Source: Desmodus rotundus
Taxonomy: Eukaryota > Chordata > Mammalia > Chiroptera > Phyllostomidae
Length of the DNA: 64,000 nucleotides
NCBI RefSeq assembly: GCF_022682495.2
Contig: NC_071398.1
Location: 13,212,934 to 13,276,933, forward strand
Direction of reading: 5' to 3'
Both the position numbers and the translations under genes were made by a program. The notes beneath the pieces are model-generated. The model saw only the letters and a program-made list of their open reading frames with translations, was not told where the DNA came from and searched no databases. Shown here in pieces: positions 10,375 to 22,830 of the stretch. Position 1 is the stretch's first letter, and the number at the start of each line of letters is the position of its first letter.

Positions 10375-11735
10375 CATGGCACAGGAAGGCTGAGGTCAGA
10401 CTCTGAGGGCCTTTGGACACCAGGCCAAAAGAGCAATACTCACATTTGTAGATGTTAAGCATCCTACAATTATTTGAGCAGGGGCAGTGCAAGGAAAGGC
10501 ATCTTCTTTAGGAAGTTTAAGAGGAGGCAGGGGTACTTTCAAATGAGCCATAACCCAGGAACGAATTTGGTATTTGTGTTTTCTGCCAAGAAAAACATCT
10601 CTGTGCAGAAAACGGCCCTCTCTTTAGCTTCAAAATTAATTCAGAATGAATAAACCTCAAAAACTTCAGAGGCTAGGTCAGAAAGGGCCCTTCCTTGCAG
10701 AACATAAACGCCAACTTTGTGGAAACTCGAAGTGTCTGTATTTTTTTTAAATCATAAAACACGTTGGCAAACTTTACTTCCACCAGGACCCTACCATGAG
10801 GATACTCTTAATCCAGCACAAAAGAAAAATATTTACAGGAACCGAGGCCGGCAAGTTTCTCTCCCCTGTGCTATGTGATATACTGACTACCCTGATTATG
10901 TGACAGTTTGATGGGCGTGGTAGGAAAAATGCTTTAGAGTATAAATATTAATGCTCCGGCAGTGATTTGTGTAAACCGCAGAGCAGAAAGCACAGATTCA
11001 CGTTCTCCACATATTTTGCCTTGTCCACAGCTGATACTATTCTCCCCACATGTCTTCCATCTCCGCAGCTTGTCTGTGTGACTAGGAGCCATCCTGAATT
11101 CTCTCTCAAGTTTCTTCTTTTCTAATCAGAGTAGAATTGATAGAAGCTGGTTTACAAACTGGCATTGCAATTGAGCTTTAAAAGGTTCTTTTGTGAGCAT
11201 TATGTGTGGTAGCAAACGGGATTCAGTGTGGCAATATCAAACAGCATTAATGTATTTCTAAAAATATTTTTAAAGATCTTCAAATGATACAGTCTTTGTG
11301 GATGAAAAATGTCCAAATTCCTTTCTGGATGTCATCTGTAAGTTAGGGGGCAGGGGCGTTTTCTTCTCTCTGGACTCTACAGAAGGGCCCTCGGGGGTGA
11401 AATGGGACAATTTGTTCTTATCTTCTAAACTGGAGACAGAAGAGGAATTGAGTGCTTTCTCCAGTACCCTGCATGCTGCGCCCTGCCCTCATGCTACTGC
11501 TACTCACGCCTCTGTCTGGGAGCAGCACTAATGCATACACCTTCCGGCTCTTTTTTCCCACCAGCTATCTGTTCTTAAGTTGCAACACAAAGACGGACTG
11601 CAGGAGAGCTGACAGCTTCCCTGGCTGGTGGTGGTTAGCCCCTGTCAGGTGAGAACTACTGACCAGGCTGCAGCACTGACGTTGCAGGGGTCATGGTGCA
11701 TGAGGTCTGGGGCGTCATTCACCTGATCAGCAGGT
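10375..11735. other. unannotated noncoding sequence
   Basis: No recognised repeat or exon. The stretch around 10920-11010 (TATAAATATTAATGCTCCGG and GTGATTTGTGTAAACCGCAG, the latter with a forkhead-like GTAAAC) has the look of unique regulatory DNA but nothing decisive. Confidence 0.45.
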
Positions 11736-11739
11736 ACTG

Positions 11740-12270
11740 CTGGAGGGCCTGCTCACCACCAGACCTTCTGCTCAGCCATGGGGACACATCAGTGGGGAAC
11801 GCACGAGACAGGCACAATCCCTGGAGACCGTGGGAGAGGGTCAGATAATAAATAGTGAAGAAACAAAGGAGCAAGGCGATTTTTGATTGTGATACATGCT
11901 CCAAAAAGGATAAATATGGTGATGCAGCAGAGGGTAACTCCAGAGTGGAGGCCATCTGTAAGAATACAAGTGACATTGGAGTTGAGATTTGAGTGGTGGG
12001 GCAAAACTAGGCGTGTGGGGATGGGCCGAAGCATCTTCCAGTGAGAAGAAAAGGAAGCACAAAGGCCTCCAGATAAGCGGGGCTTGGCGTGTCTGAGGAA
12101 CTGGGGCAGGTGGGAGAAGGTGAGGCTGAGAGAGTGGGCAGAACCCAGATCACTTAGGCACCTGCCTGCCACAGCAAGGAGCTGGGATTTCATACGACAT
12201 ATGACGGGCAGTGAGGAGTTTTCTGAAGGGTTGCAAGCAGAGGCGAAACATGGTCTAATTCATAAGGACT
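11740..12270 (-). repeat. L2 LINE 3' region (antisense), long copy
   Basis: A clear run of L2 blocks in reverse: CAGATAATAAATAGTGAAG, GTGACATTGGAGTTGAGATTTG, AAGCACAAAGGCCTCC, TCACTTAGGCACCTGCCTGC, then AAGGAGCTGGGATTTCATACG, GCAGTGAGGAGTTTTCTGAAGG and CATGGTCTAATTC. ORFs on both strands here are repeat-derived noise. Confidence 0.75.
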
Positions 12271-12794
12271 CTATCCACACCTGCCTCTAATCTGTGCTCT
12301 GTAGAGGCCTTCCGCAGAGAGGTGCTTCTCTACTTCCTTGCTAGATCCAGAACTTCATCCTCTCCCTGGGATTCTGCTTGCTGCCTGGGTCCCCACATGG
12401 CTGCCCCTCTTTCCCCTTGGCCCCAGTGATCATCACTGTCTAGATATCTAGATACCATTGCCCTCCTATCGGTTCAGCAAGTTCAGACAATTGTCCCCGC
12501 TGAGCCTGCATTCAGTGTGCTGTTTCTCCTACGGGAGTGGTTGAACTGGTGCGAGAGTCAGCCCCCGCATCTGGATGGGCTCCCTGCTTTTCCCACCTCT
12601 ACTGACTTGTGCCTTCTGAGAGCTGACCCATCCACCCTTCCTTCCTTCTATTCTTTCTTCCTTCGCTCCAACCTTTCCTCTTTCCATTATTCCTGTCTCA
12701 ATATCTAGAAGGATAGAGTCCTATAGGGATTTATGAACATCATAATCCTGATAATAATACTAATAATGAGTGTGAGGGTAATAAAATAATCATA

Positions 12795-13015
12795 CCTAGT
12801 ATTACTGAACATTTAAATGCACCAGGCATTCGACCAAGCCTCTTGCCTACACACAATCTCATAAATCCTCACAATGCCAGTGCCTAGTGTTAATATCTCT
12901 ATTTTAATGTGAAGAACTTGAAGCCGTTTAAAGGTTAAGTCACTTGTCCAGGCCACGCAGAGGCAAAGGACAGAGCTGGGTGGTCCAGAGGCAGAGGCCA
13001 TGCCCTCCAACACCT
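12795..13015 (-). repeat. MIR SINE (antisense)
   Basis: TGCACCAGGCATTCGACC, ATAAATCCTCACAATGCCAG, GTTAAGTCACTTGTCCAGGC and a GGACAGAGCTGGG block follow the antisense MIR order through core and tRNA part. Confidence 0.75.
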
Positions 13016-13271
13016 TTGCTGCCAGTTAAGCTTGACAGAGCCTATAGTCTGTGTTGAGAACTTGGGAAAATACACAGGTGTCGAGACAAAGCATCTTAAC
13101 TTGCCGGGAACAAGATAGGTGTGATTAAATAAAGGGCTGTGAATCTAGCCAGACGAGGAGTGCTGATCTCAGCCTCTCATTTCTCTTCTCAGAAATGCTG
13201 GTCAAAAAACCCTTGACAGAGGACCACTGTGTCTGATGGGAAAGGTCTGCCTGCCTGGGAGAAGCCTAGAC

Positions 13272-13272
<1 letters not shown>

Positions 13273-13303
<31 letters not shown>
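13273..13303. repeat. (GA)n / (GACA)n microsatellite
   Basis: A GAGA run passes into four or five GACA units. Confidence 0.9.
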
Positions 13304-13304
<1 letters not shown>

Positions 13305-16300
13305 AGGCTCCATATTATAAGTGCTGACCCATCCCAGATTCCCTGTCCCCCCAATTTCCATCAGCGCAGATGCATCTTCATCAATTTCTGCTTCCCCCAG
13401 TATGCTCTGCTTGCCGCTGGTTGTGCTTCCGTGCGAGCCCACAGGGAACTCTCTGTTCTGCTAACCTGAACCTCCTCTGTTTCCACCCCACCGTTTCCCT
13501 GCAGTGGTGGTGGGTGTTGAGGGGAGGGGTCTTTCTCCTCCTGGCCACTGTGGCTTAAGTAGGAGCATTTAGATCCTCTTCTGAGGGAACAAATATGGCC
13601 ACTATACCCCTTTTTCTTCTTCAGCCCTGTTCAATGCCCCTGTCCCCAGGCTCAGCGGGTACCTGGGGTGTGACAATGGAATCACTGTGGCCGTTCGTGG
13701 GCGGGCTCAGCCACAGCGTTTACTCTCAGAGTCAGGGCACCTCCAAGGTGACTTCTTTACAAAAGGATGTAGAAATAAAAATGCAGGAGGTGTTGTTTTT
13801 TAAGCTGTTGATCACTGAAGAAACTAGTCCTAGTATCATTCACTTTGCTATTACCAAATAAGATGTCATTACCCAGAGATGTTTATTTAACCAGGCAAAG
13901 TACATAGAGGCATACACACAGGATCATCAGGCACAGTGAGTGGTCTCCAGGAAATGAGATGAAATATATTAAGTTTTGAAAGTCTGTAGCCTAGAGATTT
14001 AAAAAATCTTTGAAAAACGATACAGACACTAAAATAACAGCCACCAAGTCACTTTTGTTTGCCCTGTGAGTAGTCATTTTTAGTTTTTAAAATGACGGTG
14101 TCTGTATGTTTGGCCATGTATGGGAGTATATATACTATTCCACGTAAATGAATTTCCCAGATAACTGAGACTTAGCATTTACCCCATTGGAAACTGCTTA
14201 TTTGAACTATCCTAAAGAGGAAAACTTCATTTAAAACATCACTTACCTTTCCGATTTTTGAAATAAGTACAGAAACCAAGTCAACCTTCCCAAATGTCAC
14301 AGGTTACCATTATCAACCGTTGCGGCAGAAGGAAAAAGAACATTTGAAGTCACTTAATACTGTGAACTTGTTTATACTCTGCTTCTCTCCACAAGGAATC
14401 CCAGGCAGTTTATGAAGTTAGATGTAACGCAAAAGGGAAAGAACAAATCATTGAAGGACTCGAGATGAGGGGTAAATAGAGGCTGGCACATCTGAAGGCC
14501 AGGGAAAGACTGGGGAGCAGTGACGGAAGTGATGGAAACGAGGCTGGAATTGTTTGGGGACAAAAAGAGGAATATATCTCTGTATATGAAATACCGCAGT
14601 CACAAGGAGAGGCGGGAATGGCCTTGAGGTTGGCCAGCATCAGCTCCTGAACACGGTTAGGACCCTCGCCGTCGGTTTCTCATCTCTGTTTTTTCTAGGT
14701 CCCGGGCCCTAGAAATAAAGGGGGTGAGGTGGTTTGGGTTGTAAGGAAGTGTGCATTGCTCTGCCGGTTCTGGTGGGAAAAGCTTGGAGTAGGTCTCTGC
14801 TCGGCCCGGCTTGGGTCACACAGACGTCCCTGAAGACATCTTTCTTGCTTCAGGGATTTTTATCATGTTCAAACCAGTGTCGTTTCAATGCCTGTCTCTG
14901 TGGTCCAGTGAGTCTCATCAGATGAGGAAGAGGGATGACAATCAGGTAAAAGCAGCAGCCACTGCCTAGTGTTTGAGCATCCCACGTGGCCTTATAAAAG
15001 GCTAAATGGTGGTGGTATTTTCATTTAGGCTTCACAGTGGGCAAAACAAGGCAGGAAACAAGACTCTCAATTTCTGTACCACAACAGGAAAGAGGCAGTG
15101 GGGAGACAGCAGAAAAGAGGAACCGATTTTTCAAGGGAAACAGCTTTTCCTTGCGTTGATACAGGAGGTACATCTGCTTAGAGCCTGAGCTGGGGAGCAG
15201 TGGAATGCCTGGATTCGGAATAGAGGATTTTGAGGAGCTCTGGTCCTAAACTCTGGGGTTAGAATTTCAGTCCCCTGTGCTGAGTTCTGACATACAAATT
15301 ACCTGATTCTCCTCACAGCCCTCTACCGATCCCGCTGGGCTCTGGGCAGCCTGCCTTTGCCAGGATTCAGAGCCCTCGCTGCTGCAAACAGCAAACAAAA
15401 CAAATAAATGAAGCATCCTGGATCTTCCGCCTATAGCGGGGAAAATAGGCCCATGCCCTAGACACATGCATTTGCACGGAAGGAGCCACTCAGGAGTGTG
15501 CAGACATGCAAAAGAGGCCCCGGGAACACCGAGACTTCAGTCACCACATGGAAGCCCTAATTTCCCCACTCAGGCTGCCGTTTTTAGACATAACTAAATA
15601 GCTCCCGTCAATCCAAGTGCAAGGGATAGTCTCCCAGGTTCATGGTCATGGAGATATGGATTAGTCTGCACTCTTCTGCCAGGACAAACATTAAGTGGCC
15701 TTTTGTGAAGCCCACCTTTATTGTGCATTGAGGGCAATCTGCACTTCTGCCCCTTAGTGACTTACCCCCTCTCGTGATCATTCATGCCAAAGCTCCGCCT
15801 CACAGCAAGTGGCTCTCGCCTCCTGGGTTGGAGCTACTGCTCCAAGGCCCTGGGGGTACCCGCTCGGCCAGGCTTTCATCCACTCAGCCAGCTTTGCATC
15901 CACCCACCCGCTCAGCCGCTGGCTCTCTCTTCTGCCAGTGCCAACGCCAGTCGCAGAGTGCCTCTACCCCAGGCTGCCAGTTGCGCGATTGCTTTTTTGC
16001 TGGTCATTTGTGTGATTGTTTGGGGGTTCCACGTTCTTTGTATCTGGATCCTTCTGTAAACTGGCAGGTACGCCAAGTGTGCCAAGCAATAAGTAGCATC
16101 TTTCTAATTGTCTTCTGTAGATTGGAAGCCATGTAAGAACATTTGTTAGAAATGTTTATAAAGCTAGAGCCCACAGGTACTGAGTTCTGAAGTGTGTGTG
16201 TATGTGTGTGTTTAAAGGGCTTTGGGGAAGCCAGTCCTGTATCTCAAGCCCTTCTCATTTATTTCTAATCTCAGGAATATACTTTGGTTAAGTTCCTAGA

Positions 16301-17400
16301 AGTCTGGATCTAAGTAAATGGGACATAACCACTCTTAAAGAGACAGCAAATACCCTATGACTTACATACTCTGCGTTTCTCACCGTCACTAGTGAATGTG
16401 TTTTGTGAATAGGCAGGGAACCCAAATGAGTTGTGCCTGGGTCCACGGCAAAGAGCATCTTCTTTGCTCTGACACACCTGGAGCGTCTCTCTCAGAGGGC
16501 CAGTGCGTTTGTTTTGTATGCATTTGGAGAGAAGCACAGCCTTCCTTACACAGAACTGCTCAGATGAGCTGCCGGAGTGCCGTGCATTCTGAAGAAGGAA
16601 GCGGAGAAGCTGGGGTGCTTGCAGAGGGAGTTGGGCCGGCTGGGTGGGAGTCATCAAAGGGTGCAGCTGTCCTAGGGGCTCCCAACAGCGCTTCCTCAAG
16701 ATGCCCCGGAACTCTCCCAGCCTTGCTTCCGGTGTTGCGTGCTCATTCTGGTGTGTGTGTTCACATCTTCTCTGCCTTTCTCAGGGGACGTGAAAGGCAA
16801 GGAGGCTGTAAGTTTGAAGTTTCGGAACTTAACCAACACTCCACTAGAGGAAACGGGGAGGGCAGAAGGACAGGATCACTCCCTGGGGTTTAAGTACAAT
16901 AAACAAGCCTTCCCGCCCGCACCCACTCTCACCCCAACACACCTGCACACAGGGTGTGACTTCCGCAAACTGCTTAATCATCGCACACCTGTTGTTCACC
17001 TGTGGGAGAGGAACAGCCACGCCCAGCATCTAGTCCAAGAAGGAATAAGACCATCAAGTGCAAATTACCAAACAGGAGCCTGACACATAGTCGGCACTCT
17101 TTCTTCTTTAAAAAATAAGAAATATTGAATACAATTGCATGGCTAGATACTTTGAGCCTGCTGGGATGGTCTTCTCTCCGTGAGCCTCTCCTGATCCCCT
17201 GGGCTGACGGTCTGCAGCTTTTCCAGTGTCCTGCAGGGCCCTGGCCAGGTGTCTGCAGCATGGCACGTGTGTCTGTGCTGCTTCTCGGGTTTCTTCGGTC
17301 CTTGAATTTACTCGTCCCAGACAGAAAAGGTGGCTTCATCTCTCTCTCCCTGTGCCGTGTACACGACAAGGATTAATCACTTTGTGACAAGTTTATTTAT
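13305..17400. other. unannotated noncoding sequence, about 4 kb
   Basis: No repeat family is recognised with confidence apart from a short GT run (16190-16212). The longest ORF of the window (165 codons, 16396-16893 plus) lies here. It has no domain or motif I recognise, a Ser/Gly/Glu-rich random-looking composition, and overlapping ORFs in two other frames. Too short and unsupported to call a gene. Confidence 0.45.
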
Positions 17401-17404
17401 TTAC

Positions 17405-17680
17405 CACCATGTGAGAGCTATTATTGTGTTCCAGGCTACTTACTAGGTACTTTATACATGATATTTTATTTAATCTCCATAACAGCTCTATGAGCTACAT
17501 TTTATTAACTGTAGCCCTTTAATGACTATTTATGTAGTCAATAAGGCTGGAATGACTCAGACCCCTACTGCGAAGAAAAGGAAACGGAAGCTCAAAGAGT
17601 GTAAGTGGCTGCTTGGCATCATACCACTACCGAGGGGTAGGTAGACCTGGGCCCCAGACCAGCTTTCTGTGACTCCACCT
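17405..17680 (-). repeat. MIR SINE (antisense)
   Basis: GTTCCAGGCTACTTACTAGG, TTTATTTAATCTCCATAACAG, CTCTATGAGCTACATTTTAT, then GGAAACGGAAGCTCAAAGAG show the antisense MIR order. About 50 bp of extra sequence in the middle makes it longer than consensus. Confidence 0.65.
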
Positions 17681-17702
17681 CAGGCTCTGAAGTCTCATTA
17701 GC

Positions 17703-17885
17703 CTATGGCTCTTAAAGTGTGGCCCCCAAGCCAGCAGTATCAGCATCACATTTAAAGTTGTTACAAATGCAAATTCTTGCCCCCACCCTCCATCCCAGAT
17801 CTGTTGAATCAGAAACCACTCTGCGGGTGGGTTCCCACAAGCCTGCCAGGTGACTCTGAGATGCTCAGGTTTAAGAGCCCCTGCC
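17703..17885 (+). mobile_element. MER5B hAT-Charlie MITE
   Basis: Starts GGCTCTTAAAGTGTGGCCCC and continues CAGCAGTATCAGCATCACAT, AAATGCAAATTCTTGCCCCC, GAATCAGAAACCACTCTGCG, ending GATGCTCAGGTTTAAGAGCCCC. The two ends are the expected inverted repeats (CTTAAAGT.. / ..GTTTAAGAG). Length of about 180 bp matches MER5B. Confidence 0.85.
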
Positions 17886-17924
17886 CTCAACCATCAAGGC
17901 AGGTGCACGTCTGGAAGACTAGGG

Positions 17925-18200
17925 CCAGGAGGCCCTGGCTCGTGACTGCCTGAGTTTGAAGCCAGGCTCCTCCACTTTCTCATCGTGTGCCTCTGGGTGT
18001 GCCTCAAGATGTCATTCATCTTTCCTGTGCCCCAGTTCTCTTATGTGTGAAGTCAGGAAAATGACAGGACCAACTCCAAGTCACTGAGGATGACAGCTAT
18101 TGATATGTGATATAAGACATGATATTGATACATGATACAAGGCATTGAACTCCAACAGCTGGTACACAAGTGAGGACTTGGTACATGCCATTTGTCAATA
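17925..18200 (+). repeat. MIR SINE
   Basis: The tRNA part GACTGCCTGAGTTTGAAGCC and TCCTCCACTTTCTCATCGTG leads to TGCCCCAGTTCTCTTATGTG and a decayed 3' end near TTGGTACATGCCATTTG. Confidence 0.65.
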
Positions 18201-18439
18201 TTATGATTCAAAGATTGAAGACTATTTTTTCACCATATTTCTTCATCATCCCATCCAAAGTCGGAATTGTTTTGCTTTTGTTTTAATAGAAGGAAAAATA
18301 ACTTGGGTCTCACTTGCGTAGGCTCCTGATTATTCCTGCTTGTGATAGGGTATGGGGTTCTGAGAATTGAACACTGTTTTCTGAATCGTCCCCCCTCTCT
18401 TGAAGGGGGTGACTTGTGTGCTTTTCCTGGAGAAGCGTC

Positions 18440-18880
18440 AGCTGCCTGGGGCAGTGTAAGACGATCTCAGAAATCAGACTAGAATCTGTACAAATTCGAG
18501 TCATGTGACCTTGGGCACGCCCCTCGACATGTGGAATTTTCCTTATATGCATAAAGGGGGAGGATTATCTGGAGAGGAGGCGCTAACATTTATTGAGCAC
18601 TTAGCATACCCCAGACATCCTTCTAAGTACTGATGTGTGTCACCTCACGTGAACCGTAGTAACCTACGAGGTAGGTAGGAACATCATCGCCACTTGACAG
18701 AGAAACGGTCTCAGGGAAGTCACTGCTCGGAAGTCACACAAATATGATTGGAATCCACAAACTCTGACTCCCGGCCCAGCATTCTTACCCGCACCTGCCC
18801 CAAAGAGTTGTTGAGAGATGAGTAAAGCACCAAACAGGGCCTGGCCCATGGAAGTGCTTATTAAATATTAACTGTATTAG
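18440..18880 (+). repeat. MIR SINE, split by a second MIR
   Basis: The 5' half (18440-18570) contains GTCATGTGACCTTGGGCACG and ends AAAGGGGGAGGATTATCT. The 3' half (18789-18880) resumes with GAGTTGTTGAGAGATGAGTA and closes GGGCCTGGCCCATGGAAGTG, then CTTATTAAATATTAAC. The gap is filled by an antisense MIR at 18575-18788. Confidence 0.6.
18575..18788 (-). repeat. MIR SINE (antisense), nested in another MIR
   Basis: Starts CTAACATTTATTGAGCACTTAG and runs through CTACGAGGTAGGTAGGAACATC, the GACAGAGAAACGGTC block and AATCCACAAACTCTGACTCC. Nearly full length. Confidence 0.8.
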
Positions 18881-19059
18881 CTGAAACAACTAATAGTAAT
18901 ACTAAGTAACAATGCTAATAATATGGACAGAAGGGCAGTGGTTTTCATTTCTTGCAGGTAAGCTTTAATCTCCTGTGAGCCAGGTAAAGTGATTTCTCTC
19001 TTGCTCCTGAATTCCGTCAGCTCTTAGAGAGGATTCCTTCTCTCTCTTACCCCCCGGTG

Positions 19060-19450
19060 AACTGCGGTGTCATTAACAAACAGTTAACACACATCATCCT
19101 TCTTAGTTATTTTTGTGGCCTGCCATCTGGAGTGCCTCGGCTCTCTCGGATGTGTTCGCACTACATCAGCAGATGAAAGCATTAACCAATTTCTCCATTC
19201 CAGATCTGCTCACTTGGGTAGTGACGACCTTTAAAACTAGTGTCATCCACCTCATAACCATGTGCCATATGGTGGATGTCAGATGATAAAGCATGCTTAA
19301 ACTTAGCAGGCTCCAGAACACCTATGGCTGGTTGGCGATTAATTAATAACTTCCTTGCCGGCATCTTCTGGGCTGACGCTGACAAGACGTTTTGTTTGCC
19401 ACTTAGTGTCCTTTTGCACTGGAACCTTTTCAAACAAACTGAAAGACCTC
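19060..19450. promoter_or_regulatory. candidate conserved noncoding element (enhancer-like)
   Basis: No repeat signature. The stretch packs many transcription-factor-like motifs: GCCATCTG and CAGCAGATG E-boxes, GGCGATTAATTAATAACTTC homeodomain sites (near 19337), ATGGTGGATGTC and GCTTTTGCACTGG-like wording. Base composition is even. Overlapping ORFs on both strands (88 and 96 codons) lack features. The call is inference from appearance. Confidence 0.35.
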
Positions 19451-19589
19451 CTAGTGTGCTGAGCTCTCTCATTCAGTGTCGGCATTTGGGGCCAGCACAT
19501 TTCCTCCCAAAGACGTTTATTTCCAGGAAAAGAATGTTGTAGGTGCTGGCTGAGGAGCACCGAGTGTTCTGTGCAGACTCTCACTTACT

Positions 19590-19740
19590 GTTCACAGTAA
19601 CCTCGCAGGACAAGGGTTTCTGTACACATTTATGGCCACTTAGCAGACAAGGACAGGCAGGATCAAAGAAGCTGAGCGATTTGCCCAGCTCATTGAAAGG
19701 GTTAGGTTTGAACCTAGATCTCCGACTCCACCTGCCACGA
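19590..19740 (-). repeat. MIR SINE fragment (antisense)
   Basis: GTTCACAGTAACCTCGCAGG, TGGCCACTTAGCAGACAAGG, GCTGAGCGATTTGCCCAGCT and GTTTGAACCTAGATCTCCGA follow the antisense MIR order down to box B. Confidence 0.75.
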
Positions 19741-21234
19741 CTTTAGTTTCCTTATTTTGGTTGACGGTTGTTTTCCTCATGTTCCAGGAGTCCAGCTCTG
19801 CTCTCTTTCATGTCTGAATCAGAATGGGAGGCTTTGCAAGTTCATTTCCAATGTCTCACCCAGTGTCCTCCCAGCCCCACCCTTCCACCACCTGGGCAGT
19901 CCACACAGTGGGGGCTGGGCAGGGGTCCTGTCATCTTGCCTGACACCTGTGCTTCCTTCTCTGACAATGTGGGCTCTTGGTTTATTGATTTCTTTGTTTT
20001 AGGATTAGACTCAGAGAATGTGACCTTTTCTAAATTTAAGAAAGGATATTTGTAAATATTCCAGTGATGTGGAACATTGTCTGTTCACAGAATGACAACA
20101 GTGTCTATTCACCAGTCCATTCATCTGTCTATTTACATTTGTTTGTATTCATCCCTATAGTACTTGTTATCTATTAGTCTGTTTGTGGTTTCCTCATCCA
20201 GGCATGGGCTAGCCCTCTCCCTGTTTCCGCCTCCCCATCACACCCAGCCTCAGAGGCAGGGAAGCTTAACCCACCCACTGGCTCTGAGCACTTGCAGACT
20301 CGCAGGTGTCCAGGTGCATTCCTCCCTTCTCCCCGAGGGCCTCAGATCACTAAGTCTCAACCCCTGTCAGTTGCTTCGCTTTCCCGCCCTTGTCCTGAAC
20401 TCAGTGCTAGTCCCTAGCGGGAAAAGCTCATCACCCATTCTCTCTTCACTCTGGAGAAATTCAAATAGGCCCAACTTCAAGGGCACTCAGCTGCCCTTGT
20501 AGCCGACATTGTGACCCCGGCAAAGCAGCAGTTATAATGCGGGAGGAACTGAGCAGCCCCGTGTACTCAGAACCCTCTCCAGGTCCCGGTCTTTAACCAT
20601 GTGCTTAAAGTGGAGTGAAAAGGGAACAATCCGGGACTCTCGGGATCATCACCTGTTTGAGTCAGGGCCTCCGTGTGGCTACTATGTAGGTCAAGTTCAA
20701 GGGGCCAGTGGAGGAGCCGGGCAATAGATGAGTAAGAGGGGTCCAGCTACCCAGGTCACAGCATCCAAAGGTGTGCGGCAGCCTGAAATATGATTCCATT
20801 GTTAATGCCAAAAGATTCCCTTGTCGGGGTGGGTGGCGGGTCAGAGCACAGTATGTGCCCAGAGACACAAAGTAGCAGGGAAAACACGGCGCGTTATCTC
20901 TCTGTTCTGGATGTTTCTGTCCACTTATAAAATAAATTCCGTATGAAAATAAACATGAACATAGAAAGGAGCAGTAACAAAATTTGCATGAGATTTAAAG
21001 AAAGAAACAAAACAAAAACCAAGAGGCTTTAAAGCACGCTGGTCACTCCAGCGGCCTGCGGTGGGCCGTGCCGTCTGACCTCACAGGCTGGGGGTTTTCA
21101 TTCACTCGACCAGAGGGCTGGAGAGTGGTGAGGAGCCCTGGTGTCGCACCCACCCCTTCCACAGGCCACGCAATTTGGTCCGAAGCTTCTGTGGCTTTGT
21201 TGTTATTGTTGCTGAATTTGCCACCGTCTGCATT

Positions 21235-21320
21235 TCTCTAGTATTTAACCTCCTTAGTTCATGGTTTGCCTCATCTACCTAACACATAAGCTCCAGGTAA
21301 GCAGAGACCTTACCTGCCGT
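21235..21320 (+). repeat. L2 LINE 3' fragment
   Basis: CACATAAGCTCCAGGTAAGC followed by AGAGACCTTACCTGCCGTGTG resembles the sense L2 segment AATGTAAGCTCCATGAGGGCAG. Short. Confidence 0.45.
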
Positions 21321-22794
21321 GTGCCCACAAACACATAGAGACCATTTCACCCACAGTGTCAGCCCAGCCACTGTCCTGAAGTCCAGGAAAAGCATCGCAG
21401 TTGTCTTCAATCTTCTCAGTGCTAGCAGTGACATTGTCACAGCCATTCTTCGCAGCAAGGGCATTTGGTGAGCCAGCATAGGAACTCCAGCCAGAGGCGG
21501 GGAGTAAAAAATTAAGAAAGTTCACCAAGCGTGGCAGGATGAAGACTCTCATATTGGGGTGCTCTATCTTCACCTGTTGGAGGTCCGCAGTTGGTTTCTT
21601 GACCTAGCAAGTGAGTGGGGCAGGGCTTTTTAGGAAAGCTTTTTAACACCAATAGGAAGTACCCAGGGACTGAAACAGACTGACACTAAGCATTAGCCCA
21701 GGACCCTTCTGGGATTTGACAGGGTGTGGGGGAAGGGAACCTTGATGGTCAACAGGGCTTGCCCCTTCCACCCCAGACCAGTTCACGAAAGGGAATGCCC
21801 ACCTCACTTGTGGGGAGATCTTCCTCCCCCTCGGTTCAGATGAAGTAGTTAATTAAATCCACTTGCCCTGAAATTCTGCATTTGAGAATCCACTTTTCAC
21901 TTCTTCATTTACTTTCTGGTATAAAGACACCCTGGGTTTTATTTAGTCAGCGGTCTAACTAGAAATTGCACTTTTCAGAAAAGATAAAAAATAATGATCA
22001 TCTAATTCCCTATTTTCCACAGAACCACTTAACTTTCAAGGGCTCAGTACCAATCAATAAAAGCCTTTCATCACAAAAACCCAATAAGCAAGATCAAATT
22101 CGAAGGAAATGCTCAAAAGGGAGCCATGGTTGGCACTCAGACCGTTTTGTGAGGTCAGACTCACTTTTGCACATGAAGTTCATTCCCGCCCATGGCCCAA
22201 AGCCATTCCGCCTCCTGCTCTCTGATCTCTTGCTGTCAAAAGCTGAGTCCCTGGGTTCTCCTGCTGAGAACACAGGGTCTGCTATGATCAGCATCAGTGA
22301 AAACCTAAAACCAAAATGGACACCAGATGCATTGTGTTCTGAGAGTGGTTCCCAACTAGAGGGCTGTTTCTCATCCAGGGGGCTTTGGTTTAGAGACGAA
22401 AGCACATACGAGAAGCAACATTAAGATTCAGCCTCTCTGATGATGTTAAAGTGGCATGTGGACCCGGGATATCTGGGCTCATTTTCTAGATGCTCCCCTC
22501 TCCCTCTTCCCCATCTTCTGCAAGGAAGATGAACAAATAGAGAACAGAAGCAAACAAAAGCAGAAGAGCCTTAATAGTCAATGGCCTTCAGCACCCAATC
22601 TCCATACAGAAAATTCTGGTGAGCTGGGCTGTAGGTCAGGGTCAATATTAGCACTAAAGATTTGCCTTTCCCACCAAGCCCAAACCTAGCATTTGCAGTA
22701 TTACTATCCTCCATTCAGCCACGTGGGAAGAAAAGACAGAAGCCTGGGAGAAACAGGTGGTAGGTCAGCTTTACACTCTCACCTCATGAGTTCA

Positions 22795-22830
22795 AGAGAG
22801 AGAGGAGAGAGAGGGAAAGAGAGAGAGAGA
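22795..22830. repeat. (GA)n-rich microsatellite
   Basis: Interrupted GA runs on the plus strand. Confidence 0.85.

Noticed and set aside
16396..16893. Longest ORF in the window (165 codons, plus)
   Set aside because: No recognisable domain, overlapping ORFs in other frames, no splice or promoter context, and a length expected by chance in 64 kb.
21966..22424. 152-codon plus-strand ORF
   Set aside because: No domain, coiled coil or membrane segment I can identify; an antisense ORF of 103 codons overlaps it. Treated as chance.
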